Shown piece after piece: positions 1 to 6,636 of a stretch of 14,566 nt of DNA; position 1 is the stretch's first letter; each line of letters begins with the position of its first letter. The stretch is from Gastranaerophilus sp045639085 (GTDB lineage Bacteria > Cyanobacteriota > Vampirovibrionia > Gastranaerophilales > Gastranaerophilaceae): contig JAZUCM010000069.1 in assembly GCA_045639085.1 (NCBI GenBank), forward strand, positions 1 through 14,566, written 5' to 3'. Below the pieces are notes generated by a model. That model ran no database searches and was not told the origin of the DNA. It saw only the letters and a list, made by a program, of their open reading frames with translations. Both the position numbers and the translations under genes were made by a program.

Positions 1-162
1 GATTTTGTCAAGAGGGGAATGTGTTAAAAGGTTTAAAGGTTAAAAAGTTAAATGGGGTTATGGAAATAAATAATGTTAAGACGCCGCGATTTTACCATTG
101 TTTATTACATTATTCCCATTTAACCGTTTAACTCGTTGAAAACGAATAACCTATTAACCCGC
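1..162. repeat. Dispersed palindromic octamer repeat, copy 1 (cut by window edge)
   Basis: An AT-rich, largely self-complementary block with no gene. The left arm is made of GTTAAA-type units (about 21-60) and the right arm of their complement TTTAAC (about 117-135), around a centre near 85-95. It ends with a conserved segment containing TCGTTGAAAACGA (134-146), itself a small inverted repeat. A second copy lies at 7837-8010; the outer flanks TTTGTCAAG and CTCGTTGAAAACGAA match in the same orientation, but the core matches better when inverted. It sits immediately downstream of the DUF512 gene. There is no coding potential and no transposase, so it is best described as a MITE-like or extragenic palindromic repeat. 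The left end may extend beyond the window. Confidence 0.75.
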
Positions 163-191
163 CTTAGGCGAGGTTCACCTTGCCTAAGGCG
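160..191 (-). other. Inverted repeat spanning the stop of the DUF512 gene
   Basis: The arms CGCCTTAGGC (160-169) and GCCTAAGGCG (182-191) pair perfectly. The inner arms AGGT (171-174) and ACCT (177-180) also pair, giving a 32-nt hairpin with a single mismatched pair. It contains the last codons and the stop of the DUF512 gene on the minus strand. No T-run follows on that strand, so it is not a canonical intrinsic terminator, but it could stabilise the 3' end or stop transcription by another route. Similar short GC hairpins sit beside octamer repeats after mtnA and in the second prepilin leader. Confidence 0.55.
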
Positions 192-1447
192 AACAACCCA
201 ACAACCTCATCAAGCTTGTATTTTTGGGTATTAACTATAAACTTTTTGCCGGTTTTAGCGCGGACATAATCTAAGTTATTACCGTCCAAAAAATCCTCGC
301 TATACGGTTTCAACATAATCCCCGGAATTACAACAAAATCAGCCTCAACATCCTTAACAGTTTCAATCAAATCATCGGACGTTATTAAGCCCGCAACAGT
401 AATATTTTCACCCCAATAACGCGATTTTACGGGATGTATGGTTACTGTTAAATTCTCGATTTTATTCAAGGTTTCAGCTATTTCAAAAAACGCATCTTTT
501 GCAGCATACGACGTCGCGAAAGCCAGTTTTAAAGGCCGTGCAAGCTTTTTAGGTAATTTGCAAGCTTTAAAATTCTCCAACAGATACCTGATCGAGCCAA
601 CGCCATCATCCAGTTGACCAAAATCACCGTAATATTTTTTATCAGGAATTTCCATACCAGCAAGCAAGAAAAATTCATCCGAACAACAAACCTTTTTATA
701 TTTCGAAGCTATTTCGATGGTTTGACGAGCGACTTGAACATCAACCTGAACAAGTTTTTCCTCACGAAACTGCGTAACTCCTACAGGTACAATCGCAACT
801 GATAACAAGTTTGTTTTGAAACTTGATAAATCTTTTAAAGTTCGCTCAAGTTCTGCCCCATCATTCCAGCCCGGACAAAGAACTATTTGCGCGTGGAACG
901 GAATTTTATTTTTTCTGAACCAGGATAAATGCTCCATAATTCTCCCGGCATTAGGATTTCTAAGCATTTTTACGCGCAACTCAGGGTTAGTTGTATGCAC
1001 AGAAACATAAAACGGCCCCAAGTGCATACGCGCAATACGTTCTTTATCCTTATCCGTAAAATTCGTAAGCGTTATATACGTTCCTTGCAAGTACGAAAGC
1101 CTGTAGTCATCATCTTTGATGTACAAAGTTTGGCGAAGACCTTTGGGTTGTTGATCGACAAAACAAAAAATACATTTGTTCAAACAAGGTTTAATTTTAT
1201 CAAAAACCGCGCTTTCAAAAATTATCCCCAAGTCCTCGTCGTAATCTTTTTCGATTTCTATGATTTCAATATCTTCCGTACCCGCTTTTTGAACTTCTAG
1301 AGTAAGAAAATCCGACTTGCACAAAAAATTATAATCAATCATATCTAACATTGGAGTTTCATCTATCGAGAGAACAACGTCCCCTTTTGCTATCTCGATT
1401 TCTTCGGCGATTGAATTTTTAACGACATCACTAACTATTGCGGGCAT
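164..1447 (-). CDS. PDZ-like / radical SAM / DUF512 family protein
   Basis: This is a 427-residue protein. Residues 1-70 resemble a PDZ-like domain (starting MPAIVSDVVKNSIAEEIEIA). A radical SAM iron-sulfur motif CX3CX2C follows at Cys88, Cys92 and Cys95 (KPCLNKCIFCF), and the C-terminal half matches the DUF512 type. Such proteins are common in Cyanobacteria and Clostridia, and their reaction is not established. A 4Fe-4S cluster and S-adenosylmethionine are expected cofactors; the cell location is probably cytosolic. The ATG at 1447 is preferred over an in-frame start at 1510 because GGAGAAAG lies just upstream and the PDZ-like domain begins there. The start overlaps the end of the padR-like gene by 17 bp, which implies translational coupling as the last gene of a three-gene operon. 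The stop lies inside an inverted repeat. Family assignment is firm; function is open. Confidence 0.88.
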   Translation of the reverse strand: MPAIVSDVVKNSIAEEIEIAKGDVVLSIDETPMLDMIDYNFLCKSDFLTLEVQKAGTEDIEIIEIEKDYDEDLGIIFESAVFDKIKPCLNKCIFCFVDQQPKGLRQTLYIKDDDYRLSYLQGTYITLTNFTDKDKERIARMHLGPFYVSVHTTNPELRVKMLRNPNAGRIMEHLSWFRKNKIPFHAQIVLCPGWNDGAELERTLKDLSSFKTNLLSVAIVPVGVTQFREEKLVQVDVQVARQTIEIASKYKKVCCSDEFFLLAGMEIPDKKYYGDFGQLDDGVGSIRYLLENFKACKLPKKLARPLKLAFATSYAAKDAFFEIAETLNKIENLTVTIHPVKSRYWGENITVAGLITSDDLIETVKDVEADFVVIPGIMLKPYSEDFLDGNNLDYVRAKTGKKFIVNTQKYKLDEVVGLFALGKVNLA

Positions 1448-1943
1448 TATCTTTCTCCAAGGCTTGAACTGCAGTAACAAGATTTGCATATTCACAAGCG
1501 ATATTATCAATCATTATGTTGTAATAAAAACCGCGCTTATCTCGGCATCCTTCCGCCTGATTTTTGAACTTCAAGGCAAGAGATTTGATAATCAGAAAAA
1601 GTCTTTTCTTTTCATCAGAAGAAAGATGGTGCGCCATGATTAATTTTAGCCGAGCACTGAGAAAAAACTGAGAAGGGTTAGCGCTCATATCCGCCAATAA
1701 CAAATTAACGAGTTCCTCGCGACCTTTGCCGGTAATTGAGTAGTAAATCGAAAGTTTTCCGCCTTCAGACATAAGCTTGCCGGACTTAATACAATCTTGC
1801 TTTTCAAGTCTTTTAAGGGCCGGATTAAGCGCCCCAAAACTCGGCGTTATAAAAGGCGCGAACACAGTTTCAATATGTTTTTTTATAGAATACATCGTCG
1901 AACTTTTCTGAGTCAACGCATCCAATATAAGAATTTCTATCAT
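1431..1943 (-). CDS. PadR-family transcriptional regulator
   Basis: This is a 170-residue protein with an N-terminal winged helix-turn-helix. The segment SFGALNPALKRLEKQDCI (about residues 35-52) corresponds to the recognition-helix region of PadR proteins (typically S.GTIYPALKRLE.EG). It is followed by a wing with basic residues and YYSITGKGREEL, typical of the family. The C-terminal ~90 residues are helical, as expected for the PadR dimerisation arm. The ATG at 1943 makes a 4-bp ATGA overlap with the stop of the phosphohexomutase gene. An upstream TTG at 1973 is possible but has no better ribosome site. The gene also overlaps the next one by 17 bp. The ligand and target are unknown; PadR proteins often repress their own operon, so it may control the surrounding genes (inference). 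Confidence 0.82.
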   Translation of the reverse strand: MIEILILDALTQKSSTMYSIKKHIETVFAPFITPSFGALNPALKRLEKQDCIKSGKLMSEGGKLSIYYSITGKGREELVNLLLADMSANPSQFFLSARLKLIMAHHLSSDEKKRLFLIIKSLALKFKNQAEGCRDKRGFYYNIMIDNIACEYANLVTAVQALEKDNARNS

Positions 1944-3415
1944 GCCTGCAATGCCTTTTGTCTTTCTAAACAATCGTTAAGAGTTGAAATCATTGCATCT
2001 TGATACTGACGGCAAAGTTTTTCGGTTTTACCCTCAAAACGCAACGTAAAAACAGGTTCAGTATTACTTTGACGAATAAGTGCAAACCCGCCGTCAAAAA
2101 CTACCCGCATACCATCCAACGTTACAATATCTTTGATTTCATCTCCAAACAAATCAGGATTTTTCTGAACAATTTCTTTAAATTCGTTTAGCACTGATTT
2201 TTTAAGATTATTTGCACAAGGGTAACGAACTTCGTCCGACGTAAATACTTCTTCAAACGGTTTTAGCATGGTTTGTATTTTAAAATTCGGATTATTTTTC
2301 TTGTTTTCAGAAATAATTTTTATAATTCTACAACCTGCATAAACCGCGTCGTCGTAGCCAAAATAATCATCTTTAAAGAAAGTATGTCCGCTCATTTCAC
2401 CCGCTAAAAGCGCGCCGGAAGATTTCATTTCGGACTTTATATACCCGTGGCCGGTTTTACACATAATTGAGCGCCCGCCAATTTTATTAATCGTATCAAA
2501 AAGAACTTGTGAACATTTAACCTCTGAAACGACCGTCGGTGCGATTGAATTATCTTGATTTTTCAATTTTGCAATCATATCTTGCGCGTAAATTAGAAGT
2601 AATTTATCGCCGGTAAGCGCTTTACCTTCAGAAGTTACAATGCCAATTCTGTCACTGTCACCGTCAAACGCGATACCAATATCAGCGCCGACTTCAACGA
2701 CTTTCTTTTTCAAATCACTCAACGTTGCCTCAACACTAGGATTTGGATGGTGATTAGGGAAACGTCCGTCAGGTTCTGTATAAAGTTCAACAACGTCGCA
2801 ACCCAGTTTTTTGTAAAGTTTCGGAGCAACAACTCCACCGGTGGCGTTTGCACAATCGGTAACAACCTTTACGCCTTCACCGATTTTACCAAAGCGGGAA
2901 ACCATATCTTCTATATAATCAGGAATGATATCGTATTTACTAACCAGAGAGTCATCAGCTTTTGCCGGAGTTTCAGAAAAAATCTTAAAAGTTTCATCTT
3001 TCACTTGGGCAATTTGTTTTTCATCAAGGGTCATTTTATTAAACGTCATCTTCAAACCGTTATATTCAGACGGATTATGACTTGCGGTTATAACCATTGC
3101 GGAAGTGACATCTCTCATCGCAAACTCAGAATAATATCCGATAGGACTAGGCACAAGCCCCAAATCCACAACTTTAACATCTTGAGAAGTCAATCCGTCC
3201 ACAAGCGCCTTTTTTAAATCCGGCGAGTGAAGTCTTGCATCCATAGCGACCGTAATTTTCATATCAGAAGCATTTTTGCCGGTTTGTTTTTTTAACCAAT
3301 TAACAAACCCAACGGCAGTGTTTTGAAACAGACTTTCCGTTATATCATCGCCATAAATTCCTCTGATATCGTTTTTGCCAAACGCATGTGAATACTTCTC
3401 TTCATATTTTTGCAT
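1940..3415 (-). CDS. Phosphoglucomutase/phosphomannomutase (alpha-D-phosphohexomutase)
   Basis: This is a 491-residue cytosolic enzyme that interconverts hexose 1- and 6-phosphates, feeding nucleotide-sugar and cell-envelope glycan synthesis. All four phosphohexomutase signatures are present in order: the phosphoserine loop TASHNP (Ser112), the metal loop DGDSDR (251-256), the sugar loop GEMSGH (339-344), and the phosphate-binding loop RQSNTEP (448-454). GEMSGH fits the PMM/PGM (AlgC-like) branch rather than GlmM, so glucose and/or mannose phosphates are likely substrates. The ATG at 3415 is chosen because GAGGG lies 7 nt upstream and the conserved fold begins there. An in-frame extension to a GTG at 3559 is judged to be untranslated leader. 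The gene is first of an overlapping operon (padR-like, then DUF512). No rearrangement is seen. Confidence 0.93.
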   Translation of the reverse strand: MQKYEEKYSHAFGKNDIRGIYGDDITESLFQNTAVGFVNWLKKQTGKNASDMKITVAMDARLHSPDLKKALVDGLTSQDVKVVDLGLVPSPIGYYSEFAMRDVTSAMVITASHNPSEYNGLKMTFNKMTLDEKQIAQVKDETFKIFSETPAKADDSLVSKYDIIPDYIEDMVSRFGKIGEGVKVVTDCANATGGVVAPKLYKKLGCDVVELYTEPDGRFPNHHPNPSVEATLSDLKKKVVEVGADIGIAFDGDSDRIGIVTSEGKALTGDKLLLIYAQDMIAKLKNQDNSIAPTVVSEVKCSQVLFDTINKIGGRSIMCKTGHGYIKSEMKSSGALLAGEMSGHTFFKDDYFGYDDAVYAGCRIIKIISENKKNNPNFKIQTMLKPFEEVFTSDEVRYPCANNLKKSVLNEFKEIVQKNPDLFGDEIKDIVTLDGMRVVFDGGFALIRQSNTEPVFTLRFEGKTEKLCRQYQDAMISTLNDCLERQKALQA

Positions 3416-3567
3416 CAATATTCCCTCTTTTTCAAATACATCACCAAGTGCACTAACCTTATTCAAGAGATTAAGCCTGGGCAACCTCGCCCCCGGAATC
3501 GATCCTTTGAAAGCCTGGTGGCGTGGCACCGTATCAATCTTATTTGTCGTAATCAACACAAGCTTAT
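3416..3567 (-). promoter_or_regulatory. GC-rich 5' leader of the phosphohexomutase operon
   Basis: About 150 nt separate a predicted start site from the ATG at 3415. The stretch around 3476-3535 is markedly more GC-rich than the surroundings and can form local hairpins: GGGC/GCCC with CC/GG extension (3476-3496) and GGTG/CACC (near 3518-3531). It is also open in frame with the mutase. It matches no riboswitch class that I can recognise. It could be a structured leader, or a 48-residue N-terminal extension starting at GTG 3559; the former is preferred because of the strong ribosome site at 3415. Confidence 0.3.
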
Positions 3568-3573
3568 ATCCTT

Positions 3574-3579
3574 ATTATA
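3574..3579 (-). promoter_or_regulatory. -10 box for the phosphohexomutase operon
   Basis: A perfect TATAAT on the minus strand lies about 160 bp upstream of the mutase ATG, in the divergent intergenic region. No good -35 hexamer is seen at the expected 17-bp distance, so the site rests on the -10 alone. Confidence 0.45.
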
Positions 3580-3670
3580 CAATATTCGCAAAAATAAAGG
3601 GCTCTAACAAGTTTTTTTTGCCATATTATTAAACATTCGTTACAATAAACAACACCGTTGCAATCCGCGC

Positions 3671-3676
3671 TATAAT
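3671..3676 (+). promoter_or_regulatory. -10 box giving a leaderless permease mRNA
   Basis: A perfect TATAAT ends 6 nt before the ATG at 3683, so the expected transcription start falls on or next to the A of the start codon. No Shine-Dalgarno sequence is present. A convincing -35 is not seen. The same arrangement is found before ruvC. Confidence 0.5.
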
Positions 3677-3682
3677 AAAATT

Positions 3683-4555
3683 ATGAAAAATATTTTTTCT
3701 AACGAAGATAGTCATACCGCCTGGTTATTCATCATGCCGGCACTGTTGGGAATACTTATTTTTATCGTAATCCCTGTTTTATGTTCATTTGGATTAAGTT
3801 TTACACAATGGGACTTATTGGGTGAAATCAAATATGTCGGTCTGACAAATTACAAAGAAATATTTACGGACGAAGTTTTCGGCCAAATTCTATTAAACAC
3901 CGTTGTTTTTGCCCTAGCCACCTCTATTTTGGGCGTAATAATACCACTGGTTTTAGCCTACATTTTACAAAATAAAATTCGAGGCACCGAATTTTTTAAG
4001 GTTGCATATTTTCTTCCGTTTGTAACTCCAATGATAGTTGTCGGTGTCGTTTGGCAATGGATTTTTGACCCAAACATAGGGTTTTTAAACAGCGTTTTGC
4101 ACTTACATCTTAACTGGCTGTACGACTCAAAACTCGCCCTTCCGTCACTCATTGCCGTAAGCGTTTGGAAACTCATCGGCTACAACATGGTAATTTTTCT
4201 TTCCGCGTTCGCAACAATCCCCCAATCCATCTTTGAAGCAGTAAAAATCGACGGTGCAAACGAATGGCAAACGTTCAAAAATATCACCGTGCCAATGCTC
4301 TCTCCAACAATATTTTTCGTCGTAATAATAACCGCAATAAGTTCTTTCCAAGTTTTTGACCTAATTTACCTTATGACAGAAGGCGGACCGCAAAATGCAA
4401 CAAATGTTTTGGTTTACGCAATATACAAAAATGCATTTGAATATTTCAATGTCGGGCATTCTTGTGCGTTGGCATACGTGCTTTTCGCCATAATACTAAC
4501 CCTCACCCTTATCCAATGGCACTTGAGGAAAAAATTGGTTTACAACGAAAAGTAA
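3683..4555 (+). CDS. Sugar ABC transporter permease (MalF/UgpA type)
   Basis: This is a 290-residue inner-membrane protein with six predicted transmembrane helices (about 12-34, 71-95, 106-127, 154-176, 205-227 and 260-281). The cytoplasmic EAA loop that docks to the ATPase is clear: EAVKIDGANEWQTFKNITVP, about residues 185-204, including the family's DGA. It also has the typical FDLIYLMTEGGPQNAT segment near 225-240. These permeases pair with a second (MalG/UgpE-type) permease, an ATPase and a sugar-binding protein to import oligosaccharides or glycerol-3-phosphate; none of those partners is in this window, so the substrate cannot be named. The start has no ribosome-binding site and lies just after a TATAAT, suggesting a leaderless message. 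glmS follows after 78 bp with its own promoter. Confidence 0.92.
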   Translation: MKNIFSNEDSHTAWLFIMPALLGILIFIVIPVLCSFGLSFTQWDLLGEIKYVGLTNYKEIFTDEVFGQILLNTVVFALATSILGVIIPLVLAYILQNKIRGTEFFKVAYFLPFVTPMIVVGVVWQWIFDPNIGFLNSVLHLHLNWLYDSKLALPSLIAVSVWKLIGYNMVIFLSAFATIPQSIFEAVKIDGANEWQTFKNITVPMLSPTIFFVVIITAISSFQVFDLIYLMTEGGPQNATNVLVYAIYKNAFEYFNVGHSCALAYVLFAIILTLTLIQWHLRKKLVYNEK

Positions 4556-4570
4556 AAATTTTATAAGGAT

Positions 4571-4600
4571 TTTAAAAAATCGCTATGATAATGATATAAT
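4571..4600 (+). promoter_or_regulatory. glmS promoter
   Basis: TTTAAA (4571-4576) and TATAAT (4595-4600) are separated by 18 bp, upstream of an AGGAGAG ribosome site (4620-4626) that is 7 nt from the ATG. There is too little space for a glmS ribozyme between this promoter and the start codon. Confidence 0.55.
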
Positions 4601-4633
4601 TAGTATACAGACATTTAACAGGAGAGAAAATTT

Positions 4634-6478
4634 ATGTGTGGAATAGTCGGATATATCGGAGAAAAATCAGCAGCAGACATTTTATTGGACGGACTAAAAC
4701 AACTGGAGTACAGAGGCTACGACTCATCAGGCATCGCGCTTATGGAAGAAAATAAGATATCAATTCACAAGGCTGAAGGTAAACTTCAAAACTTGGCGGA
4801 TATTTTGTTTCTAAACCGAACTCAAGTCAGTGAACCGACTCTTGGCATCGGACATATTCGCTGGGCAACCCACGGCGCACCAACCGTTACAAACGCTCAC
4901 CCACACACTTGCAACTGTGGCGGACTCGCAATCGTTCACAACGGTATAATAGAAAACTTCAAAGAATTGCGCGCAAAACTTGAGACTCAAGGCTGCGTTT
5001 TTCGTTCTCAAACCGACACCGAAACCGTCGCACATCTTATCGCACAAAAATACTCTACTTGCCGGGATTTAACCCAAGCCGTGCGTCTTGCAACAAAAGA
5101 AATCGAAGGCGCCTTTGCACTCTGCGTTCTACACAAAAACGCCCCGGATAAAATGGTCATCACTAAACGCAATGCACCTTTACTCGTTGGTGTCGGCGAA
5201 GGTGAATTCCTTGTGGCATCCGACGTTCCGGCGATTATAAAACACACGAAAAAAGCCGTATACCTGAAAGACAATCAAATCGCAACACTTACCAGAGATA
5301 AAATGCTCCTAATCGACACCGACAACAACACCGTAAACTTCACCCCGGAAATCCTTCCATGGGAACCTGTTGCGCTTAGCAAAATGGGCTATAAACACTT
5401 CATGCTCAAAGAAATCCACGAGCAACCCAGCGTAGTGCGAAATATTCTTGCCGGAAAACTTCACTCAGTCAATAGCCCAATTACTCTTGACGAAGTTAAG
5501 CTCGACCAAGAAACTTTAAAAAAATTAACCCGCATCCAAATAATCGCCTGCGGAACATCACTTCACGCGGCAATGGTCGGCAAATACATCATTGAAAGTT
5601 TCTGTGATATCGCGGTAGACGTCGAAGCCTCAAGCGAATACATTTACAGAAAAACCGTCACGAACGAAAATACGCTGGTAATAGGCGTTTCACAATCCGG
5701 CGAAACCGCAGACACTTTAACCGCAATAAAACAAGCAAAAGCAAAAGGTTCACACATTTTAATCATCACAAACCGCCCGGATTCGGCAATGGCGCGAGAA
5801 GCAAACAGCCTAATTTCCGTCAACGCCGGTATTGAAGTTTCCGTTGCTGCCACAAAATCCTATCTGGCGCAACTCTTATCCTTCTACCTTCTCGCTTTAA
5901 AAATGGCAGAAGTAAAAAATTCTTTAGGCACAAACCTTTTGCAAACACTCAAAACAGAATTAATGCTATTACCGCAAAAACTTGAACAAATACTTGTTCA
6001 CAAAGAAGAAATTCAGCAGTGTGCAAAAAATTACGCTAACACCAAAGACTTTATTTTCATCGCCCGCGGCGTAAACTACCCAACCGCTCTTGAAGGCGCC
6101 CTAAAACTAAAAGAAATCAGCTACATCAACGCAACGGGTTATCCTGCCGGCGAACTTAAACACGGCCCAATCGCAATGCTTGACGAAAGCATGCCGGTAC
6201 TATCAATCCTTATGAAGGGTTCTGTCTACGAAAAAATCCTATCAAACAGCGAAGAATCAAAAGCACGCAACGCACGTATGATTGCACTTACAAACTCAAC
6301 AGACGAAAAATTAAATACCCTGTTCGATTTTGTAATCCGCATCCCGGAAACTCAAGAATACTTATCGCCACTACTTGCAATCGTTCCGTTGCAACTCTTA
6401 GCCTATTACATCGCTGAATTTCTGGGCAAAGACGTCGACCAGCCACGCAACCTTGCAAAATCGGTAACGGTAGAATGA
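4634..6478 (+). CDS. glmS: Glutamine--fructose-6-phosphate aminotransferase (isomerizing)
   Basis: This 614-residue cytosolic enzyme makes glucosamine-6-phosphate from fructose-6-phosphate and glutamine, the entry step to UDP-GlcNAc for peptidoglycan and other glycans. The N-terminal glutaminase starts with the nucleophile Cys2 (MCGIVGYIGE) and has the RWATHG loop (76-81) and the Asn103-Gly104 oxyanion site. Two SIS domains follow, with CGTS (306-309), SQSGET (353-358), the KLKEIS segment with Glu493, and the loop containing His509. The C-terminus DVDQPRNLAKSVTVE carries the conserved lysine (Lys608). The length is normal for the family. A good AGGAGAG ribosome site fixes the start. The stop overlaps the start of a 53-residue ORF by 4 bp (ATGA). 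It is intact and confidently identified. Confidence 0.98.
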   Translation: MCGIVGYIGEKSAADILLDGLKQLEYRGYDSSGIALMEENKISIHKAEGKLQNLADILFLNRTQVSEPTLGIGHIRWATHGAPTVTNAHPHTCNCGGLAIVHNGIIENFKELRAKLETQGCVFRSQTDTETVAHLIAQKYSTCRDLTQAVRLATKEIEGAFALCVLHKNAPDKMVITKRNAPLLVGVGEGEFLVASDVPAIIKHTKKAVYLKDNQIATLTRDKMLLIDTDNNTVNFTPEILPWEPVALSKMGYKHFMLKEIHEQPSVVRNILAGKLHSVNSPITLDEVKLDQETLKKLTRIQIIACGTSLHAAMVGKYIIESFCDIAVDVEASSEYIYRKTVTNENTLVIGVSQSGETADTLTAIKQAKAKGSHILIITNRPDSAMAREANSLISVNAGIEVSVAATKSYLAQLLSFYLLALKMAEVKNSLGTNLLQTLKTELMLLPQKLEQILVHKEEIQQCAKNYANTKDFIFIARGVNYPTALEGALKLKEISYINATGYPAGELKHGPIAMLDESMPVLSILMKGSVYEKILSNSEESKARNARMIALTNSTDEKLNTLFDFVIRIPETQEYLSPLLAIVPLQLLAYYIAEFLGKDVDQPRNLAKSVTVE

Positions 6479-6636
6479 TTACGACAAAAACAATAAAATT
6501 AAAAAAGCCCAACGAATTTGACAACCTGTGGATAGAAAAAACTCTCTCCGAACTTGGTTATGAAGTCATTCGCTGGGCAATCATAGACATAACCGCCACA
6601 GAAATAACTCTCTGCGTGGCGGTCATTGAAACTTAG
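6475..6636 (+). CDS. Small hypothetical protein coupled to glmS (53 aa)
   Basis: This ORF begins at an ATG that shares the ATGA with the glmS stop and ends at a TAG at 6634-6636. It begins MITTKTIKLKKPNEFDNLWI and ends ITLCVAVIET. It has no recognised domain and no signal peptide. The sequence looks like a small, soluble alpha/beta peptide with a basic N-terminus and a hydrophobic C-terminal strand. The codon use resembles glmS, and the 4-bp overlap suggests translation by re-initiation. The last bases overlap the stop codon of the convergent prepilin gene (6633-6635). It could be a chance ORF; the overlap and codon use are the only support. Confidence 0.5.
   Translation: MITTKTIKLKKPNEFDNLWIEKTLSELGYEVIRWAIIDITATEITLCVAVIET

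Noticed and set aside
1944..1973. TTG start of the PadR protein at 1973
   Set aside because: The ATG at 1943 gives a 4-bp ATGA coupling and the usual PadR N-terminus; the TTG has no better ribosome site.
3500..3512. GGATCGATTCC resembling a tRNA T-arm
   Set aside because: No matching acceptor, D-arm or anticodon stem could be found around it on either strand, and the T-loop lacks the invariant TTC.
3416..3559. 48-residue N-terminal extension of the phosphohexomutase from GTG 3559
   Set aside because: The conserved fold and a GAGGG ribosome site point to the ATG at 3415; the extension matches nothing known in the family.
4556..4633. glmS ribozyme upstream of glmS
   Set aside because: The gap is only 78 bp and contains a normal promoter and ribosome site; the ribozyme core is absent.
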